64,000 bases of DNA from Natronomonas salsuginis (lineage in GTDB: Archaea > Halobacteriota > Halobacteria > Halobacteriales > Haloarculaceae), in contig NZ_QKNX01000001.1 in the NCBI RefSeq assembly GCF_005239135.1, forward strand, positions 496,001 to 560,000, read 5' to 3'. Shown here one piece after another: positions 42,704-53,950 of this stretch (its first letter is position 1; each line of letters opens with the position of its first letter). The notes under the pieces were generated by a model. The model ran no database searches and was not told the origin of the DNA. It saw only the letters and a program-made list of their open reading frames with translations. Position numbers and translations under genes: made by a program.

Positions 42704-43672
42704 TCACTCGTCCTCGTCGTCGCGCCGCCGCGGTTTGTCGACCGGCACGTACGTCCGGCCGACGCTACCGCCGCCGAGCCACTCCCGCACGGAGAGTTGC
42801 CGTTCGATGCCGTCCTCGCGAGCCGATTCGAGGCGGCGTTCGGTGGTCTGGAAGTAGTTGACGATGGTCACGAGCAGGACGCCGCCGATGGTGTTCCCGA
42901 GGAAGACGGGGAGTACGAACCCGAAGAGGCCGGGGGCGAGCGCCGCCTCACCGACATAAAAGAGATACATGAGCTCGGTGAAGGAGACGACGACGTGAAA
43001 GAGATCCCCGAGCGGTATCATGAGGAACGCGATGTACACTAAGAAAAACCGCGAGATCGTATCGCGGGCGGCGAAATCGAGCCAGACGACGCCGGCGACG
43101 ATCAGCCCGGCGAAGCAGGCCTTAAAGAAGAGGTCTATCGGCGCAGTTTCGATCCCTTTCTGTGAGAGTCCGATCGCCGCGGTGGCGGCCTCGGGTGAGA
43201 AGACGCCGGTGTACGCGAGGACGAGCGCGCCGATCGCGCCGCCGGCGAAGTTCCCGATCGCGACGATAACCCACGTTCGCATCAGCGCCGGAAAGCTCGC
43301 CAGCCGCTCCAACACGAGCGCGACCGGCGGGAGCGTGTTCTCCGTGTAGAGCTGATAGCCGCCGAGGATGATGTATATGAACCCAATCGGATACAGCAGC
43401 GAGGCGATAACTGGACTGTCCGTCTTGGCGTTCATCGAGGAGTAGATCAAGAAGGTGAGCGTGATCGCGAACCCTCCCGCGAGCGCGCTGAAAAACAGTT
43501 CGCGCGTCCCGGTGTCTATCTCCTCGTCGGCCGCCGCGATGATCCGTTGAAACACCTCGTCGGTGTCGAAACGGTCGCGGACGACTTCGCCGACCGCCGG
43601 CGCACCGCTTCTGGATCGTTCGACCGCATCGCGGACGGATTCTTCCCCCGAAGAAACCTGTTCGTCGTCCAT
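42704..43672 (-). CDS. Formate/nitrite transporter (FNT) family protein
   Basis: This encodes 322 residues from the ATG at 43672 (MDDEQVSSGEESVRDAVERS). It has six or more membrane helices with the FNT layout: LLYPIGFIYIILGGYQLYTE (helix 2), RTWVIVAIGNFAGGAIGALVL (helix 3 with the channel constriction), and later LGNTIGGVLLVTIVNYFQ. FNT proteins form pentameric channels for formate, nitrite or other small monovalent anions. The gene is divergent from a universal stress gene, with near-identical TATA boxes. A decayed paralogue fragment lies at 20371-20670. Confidence 0.88.
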   Translation of the reverse strand: MDDEQVSSGEESVRDAVERSRSGAPAVGEVVRDRFDTDEVFQRIIAAADEEIDTGTRELFFSALAGGFAITLTFLIYSSMNAKTDSPVIASLLYPIGFIYIILGGYQLYTENTLPPVALVLERLASFPALMRTWVIVAIGNFAGGAIGALVLAYTGVFSPEAATAAIGLSQKGIETAPIDLFFKACFAGLIVAGVVWLDFAARDTISRFFLVYIAFLMIPLGDLFHVVVSFTELMYLFYVGEAALAPGLFGFVLPVFLGNTIGGVLLVTIVNYFQTTERRLESAREDGIERQLSVREWLGGGSVGRTYVPVDKPRRRDDEDE

Positions 43673-43699
43673 TGAGGTACTCTCCACTACACCGGCATG

Positions 43700-43747
43700 C
43701 CAGAAAATACCTCCTATCGGAGCCGCGGGACCGCGCGGTATTTTAGC
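43700..43747. promoter_or_regulatory. Divergent promoter of FNT and Usp genes
   Basis: GAGGTATTTTCTGG on the minus strand (43700-43713, about 35 bases before the FNT ATG) and CGGTATTTTAGCC on the plus strand (43735-43747, about 27 bases before the Usp ATG) are the same box in opposite orientation. The region is nearly palindromic, which suggests linked control of both genes. Confidence 0.5.
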
Positions 43748-43767
43748 CAGGAGTGTGTGCGTTTCGT

Positions 43768-44241
43768 ATGGCTCTGGAGACACTCGTCGTAGCGGTCGGA
43801 CCGAACGACAACACCCGGACTGACGAGTTGGCGGAAGCGGTCCTCGACGTGGCAGTTCCGGCCGACGCGAGCGTTGTCCTCCTCCACGCGTTCAGCGAAC
43901 GGGCGTACGATGAGGGGATCGAAGAGGCTGGGTTCGACCCGGAAGAATCGCCGTCACCCGACGAACTCGCCAAGCGACTCGAGGGGATCGACCTGCTCTC
44001 GGAAGCGCTCAGCGCCGCGGACATCAGCTACGACGTTCGAGGGGAGATCGGCGCGGAGGGAGAGACGATCCTGCAGACGACCAAGGCGGTCGACGGAGAT
44101 CTGTTGTTTATAAGCGGTCGAAAGCGGTCGCCGACCGGAAAGGCGGTGTTCGGGAGCACCTCCCACCGGATCATGATGAACTCGTCGTGCCCGGTGTTGT
44201 TCGTTCGAGAGGGTGTCTACGGAGACGGGGACGAGGAGTAA
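43768..44241 (+). CDS. Universal stress protein (UspA family)
   Basis: This encodes 157 residues from the ATG at 43768 (MALETLVVAVGPNDNTRTDE). The Usp fold is evident in the first strand, the long acidic insertion, and FISGRKRSPTGKAVFGSTSHRIMMNSSCPVLFV. That last region matches the G-2x-G-9x-G(S/T) nucleotide-binding pattern. ATP binding is likely. It is divergent from the FNT gene; in haloarchaea Usp domains often accompany or are fused to transporters, so it may tune FNT activity (inference). Confidence 0.9.
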   Translation: MALETLVVAVGPNDNTRTDELAEAVLDVAVPADASVVLLHAFSERAYDEGIEEAGFDPEESPSPDELAKRLEGIDLLSEALSAADISYDVRGEIGAEGETILQTTKAVDGDLLFISGRKRSPTGKAVFGSTSHRIMMNSSCPVLFVREGVYGDGDEE

Positions 44242-44266
44242 CCGAAACGGGGACGATCGGCCGGCG

Positions 44267-45475
44267 CTATCTCCCCAACTCTTCGTGCGCGCTCGCCAGG
44301 TGATTCGATGCGAGCGCACCCAGTAGCGAGAGTTCGCCAGCCAACGCCGCAGTCGTGATGATCTCCGCGAGCGCGTCGGCGTTCGAACCGGGCGGATCGC
44401 CGCCGCCGCGGACGCCGACGATGTCGAGCGCCTCCCGCTGGGTCGGCAGTTTCGTCCCGCCGCCGACGGTCCCGACTTCGAGCGAGGCGATCGTGAGACT
44501 GGCGTAGAGTCCGTCATCGCGGGTCTCGGCGGTCGTGATCGCGTTTGATCCCTCGACGACCTGTGCGATGTCCTGGCCGGTCGCAAGGAACGCGGCGGCG
44601 ACGGTGTTGGCCACGTGGGCGTTGAAACCGAGCGCGCCGGCTTTCGCCGAGCCAACCAGGTTCTTTCTCGTGTTCGCCTCGGCGATCGCCTCCGGCGTGG
44701 TGCCGAAGTAGCTCTCAACCACCTCGCGCGGGATCAACGCGTCGGCAGCAACCGTTCGCCCGCGGCCCTCGATGCTGTTTATCGCTGCCGGCTTCTTATC
44801 GCTGCAGAGGTTGCCCGAAAGCGCGACGAGTTCGGCTGGCGTCTCGGCCTCGATCGTCTCGCAGGCGGCCTCGGTGGCGATCGTCGCCATGTTCATCCCC
44901 ATCGCATCCTTCGTGTCGTAGGCGAACCGGAAGAAGACGCTGTCGCCGACCACGTACGGCGTCACGCCGCGCAGTTCGCCGTGGCTCGTCGTCGATTCGG
45001 CGACCTCTGCGAGCCGATCGACGTGCTCGCGGACCCACGCGGCGGTTTCGCTCGCCTCCGCCACGTCGCTGACCCGGAAGACTGGCGCGCGCGTCATTGC
45101 GTTTTTCAACACGCGGGCGGTCGCGCCCTCGGCCGCCCGGATCGCGGCGCAGCCGCGGTTGACCGAGGCGAGAAGCGCCCCCTCAGTCGTTGCGAGCGGG
45201 AGGTGCGCAGGTCCGTCGACCGCGCCACCGTCGACGGCGATGGGGCCGACGATCCCCATCGGCACCTGCGCCGCGCCGAACATGTTCTCGATGTTCGGTT
45301 CGGCGACGGCCGCATCGAAGGCGTACGCGCCGACGGTTTCGAGTTCTGCGCCGGTCTCTTCGGCGAGAAGTCGCCGTCTGGCCGCTGCTGCGTCGTCTGC
45401 GTCGGCGTGCTGTTCGAGTTCGTGTAACCGCACGTCGCCGTTCCTGACGGCGGCGACGAGCGCGTCGACATCCAT
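44267..45475 (-). CDS. hmgA: Hydroxymethylglutaryl-CoA reductase (class I)
   Basis: This encodes 402 residues from the ATG at 45475 (MDVDALVAAVRNGDVRLHEL). Family features are ENMFGAAQVPMGIVGPIAVDG, the Glu of ATTEGALLASVNRG, KDAMGMNMAT, the Lys/Asp region of SDKKPAAINSIEGRG, TVGGGTKLPTQ, and the late catalytic His in NHLASAHEELGR. It reduces HMG-CoA to mevalonate with NADPH, the committed step to archaeal isoprenoid lipids. It is the target of statins in halophiles. It is divergent from the amidohydrolase (102 bases between starts) and its stop lies 25 bases from the Usp stop. Confidence 0.95.
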   Translation of the reverse strand: MDVDALVAAVRNGDVRLHELEQHADADDAAAARRRLLAEETGAELETVGAYAFDAAVAEPNIENMFGAAQVPMGIVGPIAVDGGAVDGPAHLPLATTEGALLASVNRGCAAIRAAEGATARVLKNAMTRAPVFRVSDVAEASETAAWVREHVDRLAEVAESTTSHGELRGVTPYVVGDSVFFRFAYDTKDAMGMNMATIATEAACETIEAETPAELVALSGNLCSDKKPAAINSIEGRGRTVAADALIPREVVESYFGTTPEAIAEANTRKNLVGSAKAGALGFNAHVANTVAAAFLATGQDIAQVVEGSNAITTAETRDDGLYASLTIASLEVGTVGGGTKLPTQREALDIVGVRGGGDPPGSNADALAEIITTAALAGELSLLGALASNHLASAHEELGR

Positions 45476-45577
45476 ACCGGCGGGTCGGTGTCGGATGACA
45501 AAGGGGTTTCCGTCGGCCGTCGAAACCGGATCGGGTCGGACGGCTGGATTCAAGGCGCTGGCCGCCGCCGTTCCGGT

Positions 45578-47110
45578 ATGACACACGCGGCGGACAGCAT
45601 CTTCGAGAACGCCGACGGCCACACCCTCGGTCCGACGGACGAGTCGTTCGACGCCGTCGCTGTATACGAGGGGCGGATCGTTCGGATCGGCAGCGATCAC
45701 GAGGTTCGGTTCCTGGAGGGCGTCGAAACCGACGTGATCGATTGTGCGGGGCGGACGCTGCTACCCGGGTTCATCGATGCGCACACGCACATGGAGGTCG
45801 TCGGCCGGCGACTGCTTCATGCGGACCTCGGCGCGGCGACCGGTCGGGGGGAAGCACTGGACCTCCTCAGAGCAGAATCGAGCGGCGAGTGGGTTCTCGG
45901 CTACGGCTACGACGAATCGACGTGGGACGATCGGTGGTACCTAACCCGCAATGAACTCGATGCCGTCTCGACTGAACGGCCGGTGGTCGCGTTCAGAGAG
46001 GATCTACACACCGCGTCCGCCAACTCCGTCGTTCTCGACCGGTACGCCGACGAGCTACCTGAATCGGGCGTCGAACGCAAAAGGGGCGAACCGACGGGCG
46101 TGATCACCGATGACGCCGCGGAGTTCCTCAGAGCGGAAACAGCGCCCGATCGCGCGGAGACAAAACGGCTGGTCGAGGCCGCCCGCGACCACGCGCACGA
46201 ACGCGGCGTAACGGGCGTCCACGACATGGTTCGGCGCTCCCACGCGCCGGCCGCGTACCGCGAGTTGGCGCGCGACGGCGATCTCGATCTCAGAGTTCGC
46301 CTCTACTACTGGGCTGATCACCTCGACGCGATCGACGAACTCGGCCTCGTCACGAACGGTGGCAACGAGTACGTGGAGGTCGGCGGGGTCAAGACCTTCA
46401 CGGACGGATCCATCGGCGCGGGGACCGCGAAGCTCTCGACGCCCTACGCCGACCGCGACGGGACCGGCGAGTGGGTCGTCCCCCCGGAGGAGTTGGCCGG
46501 AATCGTCGAACGGGCGACCGCACTCGATCTTCAGCTGGCCGTCCACGCGATCGGCGACGAGGCGATCGCCGAGACGCTCGACGCGCTGCCGGCCGACACC
46601 GCGCTCCGACATCGGATCGAACACGCGGAGCTGCTCCCGGACGACCTCTCGGCGTTCGACGCGGTCGCCTCGATGCAGCCGAACTTCTTGCGGTGGGCCC
46701 GCGAGGGCGGCCTCTACGAGACCCGCCTCGGGGACGAACGGACGGCCGCCTCGAACCGGGTTTCGGACGTCCTCGACGCGGCCGTCCCACTCGCGTTCGG
46801 GAGCGACTGCATGCCGCTCGATCCGCTGTACGGAGTCCAACAAGTGGTTACTGCACCGCGAGAGAGCCAGCAGCTGTCGGTCACCGAGGCGCTTCGAGCT
46901 TACACGTCGGGCGCGGCCTACGCGGGCCACGACGAGGACCGGCTCGGGATGATCGCTCCAGGCATGTGCGCCGATTTCGTGATCCTCTCGGAGTCGCCGT
47001 GGGAAGTCGATCCGTCGACGATCGCCGGCGTCGAGGTCGAAATGACGGTCGTCGACGGCGAGGTCGTCCACTCGAGGGTGGACCGATCGCGAAGCGGAGT
47101 AGCGTTTTAA
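45578..47110 (+). CDS. Amidohydrolase family protein (YtcJ-like)
   Basis: This encodes 510 residues from the ATG at 45578 (MTHAADSIFENADGHTLGPT). It is a TIM-barrel amidohydrolase of the YtcJ/LAF3 type. The HxH metal pair is in FIDAHTHMEVVG; further ligands are in LAVHAIGDEA (His), RHRIEHAELLP (His) and FGSDCMP (Asp). The composite beta domain is formed by the two ends of the chain. The substrate is unknown; such enzymes remove N-substituents from amides or amines. Its last codons overlap the TATA-like box of the PspA-like gene. Confidence 0.87.
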   Translation: MTHAADSIFENADGHTLGPTDESFDAVAVYEGRIVRIGSDHEVRFLEGVETDVIDCAGRTLLPGFIDAHTHMEVVGRRLLHADLGAATGRGEALDLLRAESSGEWVLGYGYDESTWDDRWYLTRNELDAVSTERPVVAFREDLHTASANSVVLDRYADELPESGVERKRGEPTGVITDDAAEFLRAETAPDRAETKRLVEAARDHAHERGVTGVHDMVRRSHAPAAYRELARDGDLDLRVRLYYWADHLDAIDELGLVTNGGNEYVEVGGVKTFTDGSIGAGTAKLSTPYADRDGTGEWVVPPEELAGIVERATALDLQLAVHAIGDEAIAETLDALPADTALRHRIEHAELLPDDLSAFDAVASMQPNFLRWAREGGLYETRLGDERTAASNRVSDVLDAAVPLAFGSDCMPLDPLYGVQQVVTAPRESQQLSVTEALRAYTSGAAYAGHDEDRLGMIAPGMCADFVILSESPWEVDPSTIAGVEVEMTVVDGEVVHSRVDRSRSGVAF

Positions 47111-47112
47111 GG
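47105..47112 (+). promoter_or_regulatory. TATA-like box of the PspA-like gene
   Basis: TTTTAAGG lies over the stop of the amidohydrolase gene and is centred about 29 bases before the ATG at 47137, a spacing that suits leaderless transcription of the PspA-like gene. Confidence 0.5.
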
Positions 47113-47136
47113 GTTCCGGCCACAAACGTGAGGCAT

Positions 47137-47946
47137 ATGGGTATCCTCTCGCGGGCGTCGTACGTCATTCGATCGAAAGTCAACTCCGTCCTGAATCGGG
47201 CCGAAGACCCCCACGAAACGCTCGATTACTCCTACGAACAGCTCCGAGACGAGCTGCAGGACGTCAAAAAGGGCATCGCCGACCTGACGACGCAGAAAAA
47301 GCGACTCGAGATTCAAAAACGCCGACTCGAAGACAACGTCGAAAAGCACAATCAACAGGCCAGACAGGCCGTCGAGCAGGACCGCGACGACCTCGCGCGC
47401 CAGGCGCTCGAGAAGAAAAAACAGAAGATGAACCAGATCGAGGACTTGGAATCGCAGATCGCGGACCTGCAGGGAACCCAAGACAACCTCGTCGAGAAGA
47501 AAAACGAGCTGCAGAACCGGATTCAGGAGTTCCGCACAGAAAAAGAGAGCATGAAGGCCCGTTACGAGGCCGCCGAAGCCAGCGCCCGCGTCAGCGAGGC
47601 GATGACGGGTGCCGGCGACGAGATGGGCAACATCTCCCGGTCGATCGAGCGCGCCAGAGAACGAACCGAGGACATGGAGGCGCGCGCCGCGGCGATGGAC
47701 GAACTCGAGGAGAGCGGCGCGTTCGAGAACGCTCTCTCCGAGGGGGACGACCTCGACCGCGAACTGGAGGAGATGCGCCAAAGCGGCGAGGTCGAGGCCG
47801 AACTCGAGACGCTGAAGGCCGAGGCCGGAAAGGACGACGGGAACGGCGACGACGTCGCAGTCGATCTCGACGAGGAGACCGAAACCGAAGGGACCGACGC
47901 CGAGATCGAAGCCGAACTCGATGAACTCAAAAACGACGACGAGTAG
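47137..47946 (+). CDS. PspA/IM30 (ESCRT-III-like) membrane-maintenance protein
   Basis: This encodes 269 residues from the ATG at 47137 (MGILSRASYVIRSKVNSVLN); longer in-frame reading upstream is inside the amidohydrolase. The short amphipathic start is followed by two long coiled-coil helices (about residues 30-150) with the LDYSYEQLRDELQDVKKGIA signature of PspA/Vipp1. A very acidic tail (about 225-269) ends it. PspA-like proteins polymerise on membranes and guard against membrane stress. It converges with thrS (12-base gap). Confidence 0.9.
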   Translation: MGILSRASYVIRSKVNSVLNRAEDPHETLDYSYEQLRDELQDVKKGIADLTTQKKRLEIQKRRLEDNVEKHNQQARQAVEQDRDDLARQALEKKKQKMNQIEDLESQIADLQGTQDNLVEKKNELQNRIQEFRTEKESMKARYEAAEASARVSEAMTGAGDEMGNISRSIERARERTEDMEARAAAMDELEESGAFENALSEGDDLDRELEEMRQSGEVEAELETLKAEAGKDDGNGDDVAVDLDEETETEGTDAEIEAELDELKNDDE

Positions 47947-47958
47947 GAACTGATCGAT

Positions 47959-49884
<1,926 letters not shown>

Positions 49885-49999
49885 GGCTACTCAAAATTCG
49901 GGCACCCGGATAAGTCCAACCTTTCCGTGTCACCGCGGCGACCGGCGGACCTGGCCGGAGTGCAGCCGATTTATGTGTCTCTCGACCCTACCGATCGGT

Positions 50000-50743
50000 A
50001 TGCCACCGAACGATTCATTCGACGACGATTCCGGCTCGGTCGGGAGGGGGGCGGCCGACACCGGTGCAACGGACGCCGACAGCGAATCGGGCACCCCAGC
50101 CGACACGGAGGCGTCTCCCGAGCCCGCGGAGGTGGATGAGGCGACGGATGATCCGACCGACGTCGACGGGGACCACCCGGGGAACGACGAATCAGGCGAC
50201 GAGCCCGATACGGCCGACGAGGGAGACGGGGAAGACGAGGAGGAGTACGATCCGGCGTCGATCTCGAACATCGAGCGGATCGTGCTCGATCCGGACGAAC
50301 TCGTGCGGAGCTTCGCGTACAACGGACAGGAAGAGATCGGCCGGAAGGGGAAAGTGGTGTTCAGCCTCACCCCGCCATTCACCGAGACGATGGAACCGGC
50401 GCTTCGCCACCTCGAAGACGATTCGAGAGAGAGCAAGGAAGAAGGAGAGATTCACCTCCGGCCGTTCAGGCTCGTCTTCGATGGACGAAAGGTGATCGAC
50501 CAACGCCCGACGCGGCGGCTCGCGATCGAAGAGCTCGACGAAGAGGAGCCGGACGACGCCACGATCGAGGCGTGGCTCGACGAGGCGATGGCGACGTGGA
50601 CGGCGCACGTCCGCGACAACCTCGCCGAATCGGTCGACATCTTCTCGCCGCACGGGATGGCCATCGTCGACGTCGAGTTCGAAGAATCGTCGGAAGCGGT
50701 CGAGGAATCGTGGGGCTCAAGCGAGGAATCGACTGACGCGTGA
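50000..50743 (+). CDS. Acidic haloarchaeal protein of unknown function
   Basis: This encodes 247 residues from the ATG at 50000 (MPPNDSFDDDSGSVGRGAAD). The first 90 residues are a disordered Asp/Glu/Ala/Thr tail. The rest is a compact domain: ISNIERIVLDPDELVRSFAYN, VVFSLTPPFTETMEPAL, IHLRPFRLVF and ATWTAHVRDNLAESVDIFS. It resembles conserved haloarchaeal proteins without known role (DUF7108-type, from memory and unsure). It is divergent from thrS, with 115 bases between starts, and convergent with glmS. Confidence 0.72.
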   Translation: MPPNDSFDDDSGSVGRGAADTGATDADSESGTPADTEASPEPAEVDEATDDPTDVDGDHPGNDESGDEPDTADEGDGEDEEEYDPASISNIERIVLDPDELVRSFAYNGQEEIGRKGKVVFSLTPPFTETMEPALRHLEDDSRESKEEGEIHLRPFRLVFDGRKVIDQRPTRRLAIEELDEEEPDDATIEAWLDEAMATWTAHVRDNLAESVDIFSPHGMAIVDVEFEESSEAVEESWGSSEESTDA

Positions 50744-50789
50744 TCGACCGCGCGTCAGGGCATCTCCCATTCGTGACGCCCCGGCGGAT

Positions 50790-52583
50790 TCACTCTACAG
50801 TAACGCTTTTTGCCAGGTTTCGCGGCTTGTCGATCGATCGACCCAGCATCGCGGCGGTGTAGTAGGAGACGAGCTGGAGCTGCACGTTGGCCAGGATCGC
50901 CGCGACCCGTGGATGCGTCTGCGGCACATCGAGGACGTGGTCGGCGTATCGCCCGACGTTCGATCTGCCGTCGGTGACGGCGACGACCGGCGCGTCGCGG
51001 GCTTCGACCTCCTTGACGTTGCCGATCGTCTTCCTCGCGTACTCGCCGTCGCCCGTGACCGTCGCGAACACGGGCGTGTTCGCGGTGACCAACGCGAGCG
51101 GGCCGTGTTTGAGTTCGCCCGCGGCGAACCCTTCGGCGTGTTCGTAGCTGATCTCCTTCATCTTCAGCGCCCCCTCGAGCGAGACGGGGAAGTTCAGCCC
51201 GCGCCCGATGAAGAAGTACGAGTCGGCGTCGATGTACGCCTCGGCGACCGACTCGGCAGTGGATTCATCGAGGATCTCCTGGACGTTTCCCGGCAGGTCC
51301 CGAAGCGCCGACACCAGATCGCGATCACCAGCTCCGGGCGTGGCGGCCTCGGCCAGCAGATTGAGGGCGGTCTGTTGGCCCGCGAACGTCTTCGTGGCCG
51401 CGACGCCGATCTCCGGGCCGGATCGGATATAAAACGCCTTATCACACTCTCTGGCCATCGTCGAGCCGACTGTGTTGGTGAGCGCGAGCGTCTCGGCACC
51501 GAGCCGTCTGGCCTCCCGCGTCGCCGCGAGCGTATCGGCAGTTTCACCGCTCTGGGAGACGCCGACGACGGTCGCGTTCTCGATCGGGGGCGGCGAGATC
51601 GCGTACTCGTGTGCGTAGTGCGCCTGTGCGGAGATTCCGGCGTCGCACAGCAGCTGTGCGCCGTAGACGGCCGCGTGATAGCTCGTTCCGGCGGCGACCA
51701 GGTGGACACGTTCGAGTTCGATGTCCCCGAGTTCCGGAACGGTCACGTCGCCGTCGAGTTCGCTGACGCGACCGCGGAGACACTGGCGCAACGCACGCGG
51801 CTGCTCGTGAATCTCCTTGAGCATGAAGTGGTCGTACCCGCTCTTGCCGGTGTCTTCGGCGTCCCACTGGATGGTCTCGACCGACTTCTCGATCGGTTCG
51901 CCCGACGCATCGATGACGCGCCAGCCGTCGGGTCGCAGCTCGGCGAACTCGCCGTCGGCGAGGTAGACGACCTGATCGGTGAACGCCCGAAACGCGGGCA
52001 CGTCGCTTGCCAGGTAGGTCTCGTCGTCGCCGAGGCCCAGGACAAGCGGCGAGTCGTTTCGCGCGACGAACACCGAGTCGCTGTCGTCGAGCACGCAGGA
52101 GATCGCGAAACTGCCGTCGAGCCGGTCGATCGCGGCTCGGAACGCCTCTCCTGGAGCGGCACCCGCGGCGAGTTCGGCCTCGACGAGGTGCGGGACGACC
52201 TCGGTGTCGGTATCGCTTTCGAAGGTGTGGCCGGCCGCTTCGAGTTCGTCTTTGAGCGCCTGGTAGTTCTCGATGATCCCGTTGTGGACGACCGCGACGG
52301 TACCCGTACAGTCGGCGTGGGGGTGCGCGTTGTGATCGGTCGGTGGGCCGTGGGTGCTCCACCGGGTGTGTCCGATACCGATCGTCCCCGAGAGGCCGTC
52401 CTCACCGTCGATCGACTCGCGAAGGCGGTCGAGTTCGCCGGCCCGTTTACGGATGTGGAGCGCGCCGTTTCCCGCGAGCGCGATCCCTGCGGAGTCGTAG
52501 CCCCTGTACTCGAGCTTCGAAAGCCCGTGAATGAGCGTGTCGAGCGTGTCGTCGCGGCCGACGCAACCGATGATCCCGCACAT
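50790..52583 (-). CDS. glmS: Glutamine-fructose-6-phosphate aminotransferase
   Basis: This encodes 597 residues from the ATG at 52583 (MCGIIGCVGRDDTLDTLIHG). Cys2 is the N-terminal nucleophile of the glutaminase domain (about 1-230). Two SIS sugar-isomerase domains follow (about 280-410 and 450-580), with GVSQSGETADTLAATREARR and GRGLNFPVSLEGALKMKEIS. The enzyme makes glucosamine-6-phosphate from fructose-6-phosphate and glutamine. It ends in AKSVTVE, as usual. Its start overlaps the glmU-like stop by one base, so it is the second gene of that operon. Confidence 0.96.
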   Translation of the reverse strand: MCGIIGCVGRDDTLDTLIHGLSKLEYRGYDSAGIALAGNGALHIRKRAGELDRLRESIDGEDGLSGTIGIGHTRWSTHGPPTDHNAHPHADCTGTVAVVHNGIIENYQALKDELEAAGHTFESDTDTEVVPHLVEAELAAGAAPGEAFRAAIDRLDGSFAISCVLDDSDSVFVARNDSPLVLGLGDDETYLASDVPAFRAFTDQVVYLADGEFAELRPDGWRVIDASGEPIEKSVETIQWDAEDTGKSGYDHFMLKEIHEQPRALRQCLRGRVSELDGDVTVPELGDIELERVHLVAAGTSYHAAVYGAQLLCDAGISAQAHYAHEYAISPPPIENATVVGVSQSGETADTLAATREARRLGAETLALTNTVGSTMARECDKAFYIRSGPEIGVAATKTFAGQQTALNLLAEAATPGAGDRDLVSALRDLPGNVQEILDESTAESVAEAYIDADSYFFIGRGLNFPVSLEGALKMKEISYEHAEGFAAGELKHGPLALVTANTPVFATVTGDGEYARKTIGNVKEVEARDAPVVAVTDGRSNVGRYADHVLDVPQTHPRVAAILANVQLQLVSYYTAAMLGRSIDKPRNLAKSVTVE

Positions 52584-53767
52584 CAGCGGACAACCTCCGT
52601 CCCGTCGGCGATCGTTCCGGTGGCGTACACGCCGGGAGCGATGTCGACGCCCGCGCCGACGAGCGTTCCCGGGGAGAAGGTGACGCCGCCGCCGACGGAC
52701 ACTCTGTCGGCGAGCACCGCGCCGAGTCGTTGGTTCTCGAAGACCGTGTCCCCGACGCGAACGTCTCCGGGGCCGCCCGGAACCACCGTGCCAGCGCCCA
52801 CGGTCGCGGTTTCGCCGGCGACGCAGTCGAGCAGGGTCGCCCCCGCCTCGATTCGACAATCCCCGTCCAAGAGGACGTCCCGGAGCGTCGCGTTCGCGCC
52901 GACCGTGGCGTTTCTACCGACGGCGACGTTCGGCCCGAGCACCGCGCCGGCACCGATCTCCGAGTCGGGACCGACGACAACCGGTCCCTGAAGCGTCGCA
53001 TCGGGATGGACCCGAGCGCTCTCGGCGACCCAGACCTGTGCATCGACTTTCGGCTGGGATACCAGCCCCCTCGAGAGTAGTTCGCGCATGAGATAGAGGA
53101 GATCCCACGGGTACGTCGCGTCGACCCACAATCCGTCGGTCGTGACCGCGTGGACCGTCCCATCGTGCATCAGCGCTTCGATGACGTCCGGAAGCGTCAG
53201 TTCTCCCTCGTGGCGTGGAGTTCGATCGATGGCGTCGAAGACCGACGAATCGAACGCGTAGACGCCGGCGTTTATCAGCCTGAAATCGTCGGAGTTCGGT
53301 TTTTCGACGAACTCGGTCAGCCGCTCGCCCTCGATCCGTACCGCCCCGTACTCGGAGGGCGTCGAGTGTTCCAAGACTGCGAGCGTAGGGTCGCCATCGA
53401 ACCCGTCGAGGACGTCATCGACGATCCGCTCTTCGATCACACGGTCGCCGTTGAGAACGAGGACAGGGCCCTCGACAGCGTCGGCCGCGGTCCCGAGCGC
53501 GTGGGCGCTACCGAGCTGTTTTCGCTGGTGAACGTAGGTGATCGGCACGCCCCGGTAGCTGTGGCCGAAGTACTCCTGCACGCGCTCGCGACGGTAGCCG
53601 ACGACGAGACAGAGCCGTTCGATTCCGCACTCGACGAGGACGTCGAGAACGTGTTCGAGTATCGGCCGATCGGCGGCCGGAAGCATGGTCTTCGGCCGAT
53701 TCACCGTGAGCGGCCGAAGTCGAGTCCCCTCCCCCGCAGCGAGGACGATTCCTGTGGTGATCGCCAT
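52583..53767 (-). CDS. glmU: Archaeal bifunctional sugar-1-phosphate nucleotidyltransferase/acetyltransferase
   Basis: This encodes 394 residues from the ATG at 53767 (MAITTGIVLAAGEGTRLRPL). The nucleotidyltransferase domain (about 1-230) has LAAGEGTRLRPLTVNRPKTM. A left-handed beta-helix of hexapeptide repeats (about 245-394) with VGPDSEIGAGAVLGPNVAVG forms the acetyltransferase half. With GlmS it should supply UDP-GlcNAc for glycosylation and surface polymers. The length matches archaeal GlmU-like proteins. It is the first gene of the pair. Confidence 0.92.
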   Translation of the reverse strand: MAITTGIVLAAGEGTRLRPLTVNRPKTMLPAADRPILEHVLDVLVECGIERLCLVVGYRRERVQEYFGHSYRGVPITYVHQRKQLGSAHALGTAADAVEGPVLVLNGDRVIEERIVDDVLDGFDGDPTLAVLEHSTPSEYGAVRIEGERLTEFVEKPNSDDFRLINAGVYAFDSSVFDAIDRTPRHEGELTLPDVIEALMHDGTVHAVTTDGLWVDATYPWDLLYLMRELLSRGLVSQPKVDAQVWVAESARVHPDATLQGPVVVGPDSEIGAGAVLGPNVAVGRNATVGANATLRDVLLDGDCRIEAGATLLDCVAGETATVGAGTVVPGGPGDVRVGDTVFENQRLGAVLADRVSVGGGVTFSPGTLVGAGVDIAPGVYATGTIADGTEVVR

Positions 53768-53950
53768 ACGTAATCCACCGCCCGCCGGGGGATGAAAGTA
53801 TCGGCAGACGGGCGGCGAAAAGACGATTATCACGTTCGGAGCGACGTATCCGAACGTTTGTCGGGATCGTTGCCGGCGTCATCCTAGCCGGGACCACCAC
53901 GGTCGCCCGAGAACACAACACCGAAGGCCACACGGCGGCGAGCGTACCCA

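Noticed and set aside
50913-52991. 692-codon open frame opposite glmS
   Set aside because: It has no recognisable domain and spans the glmS and glmU boundary. The minus-strand genes explain the sequence.
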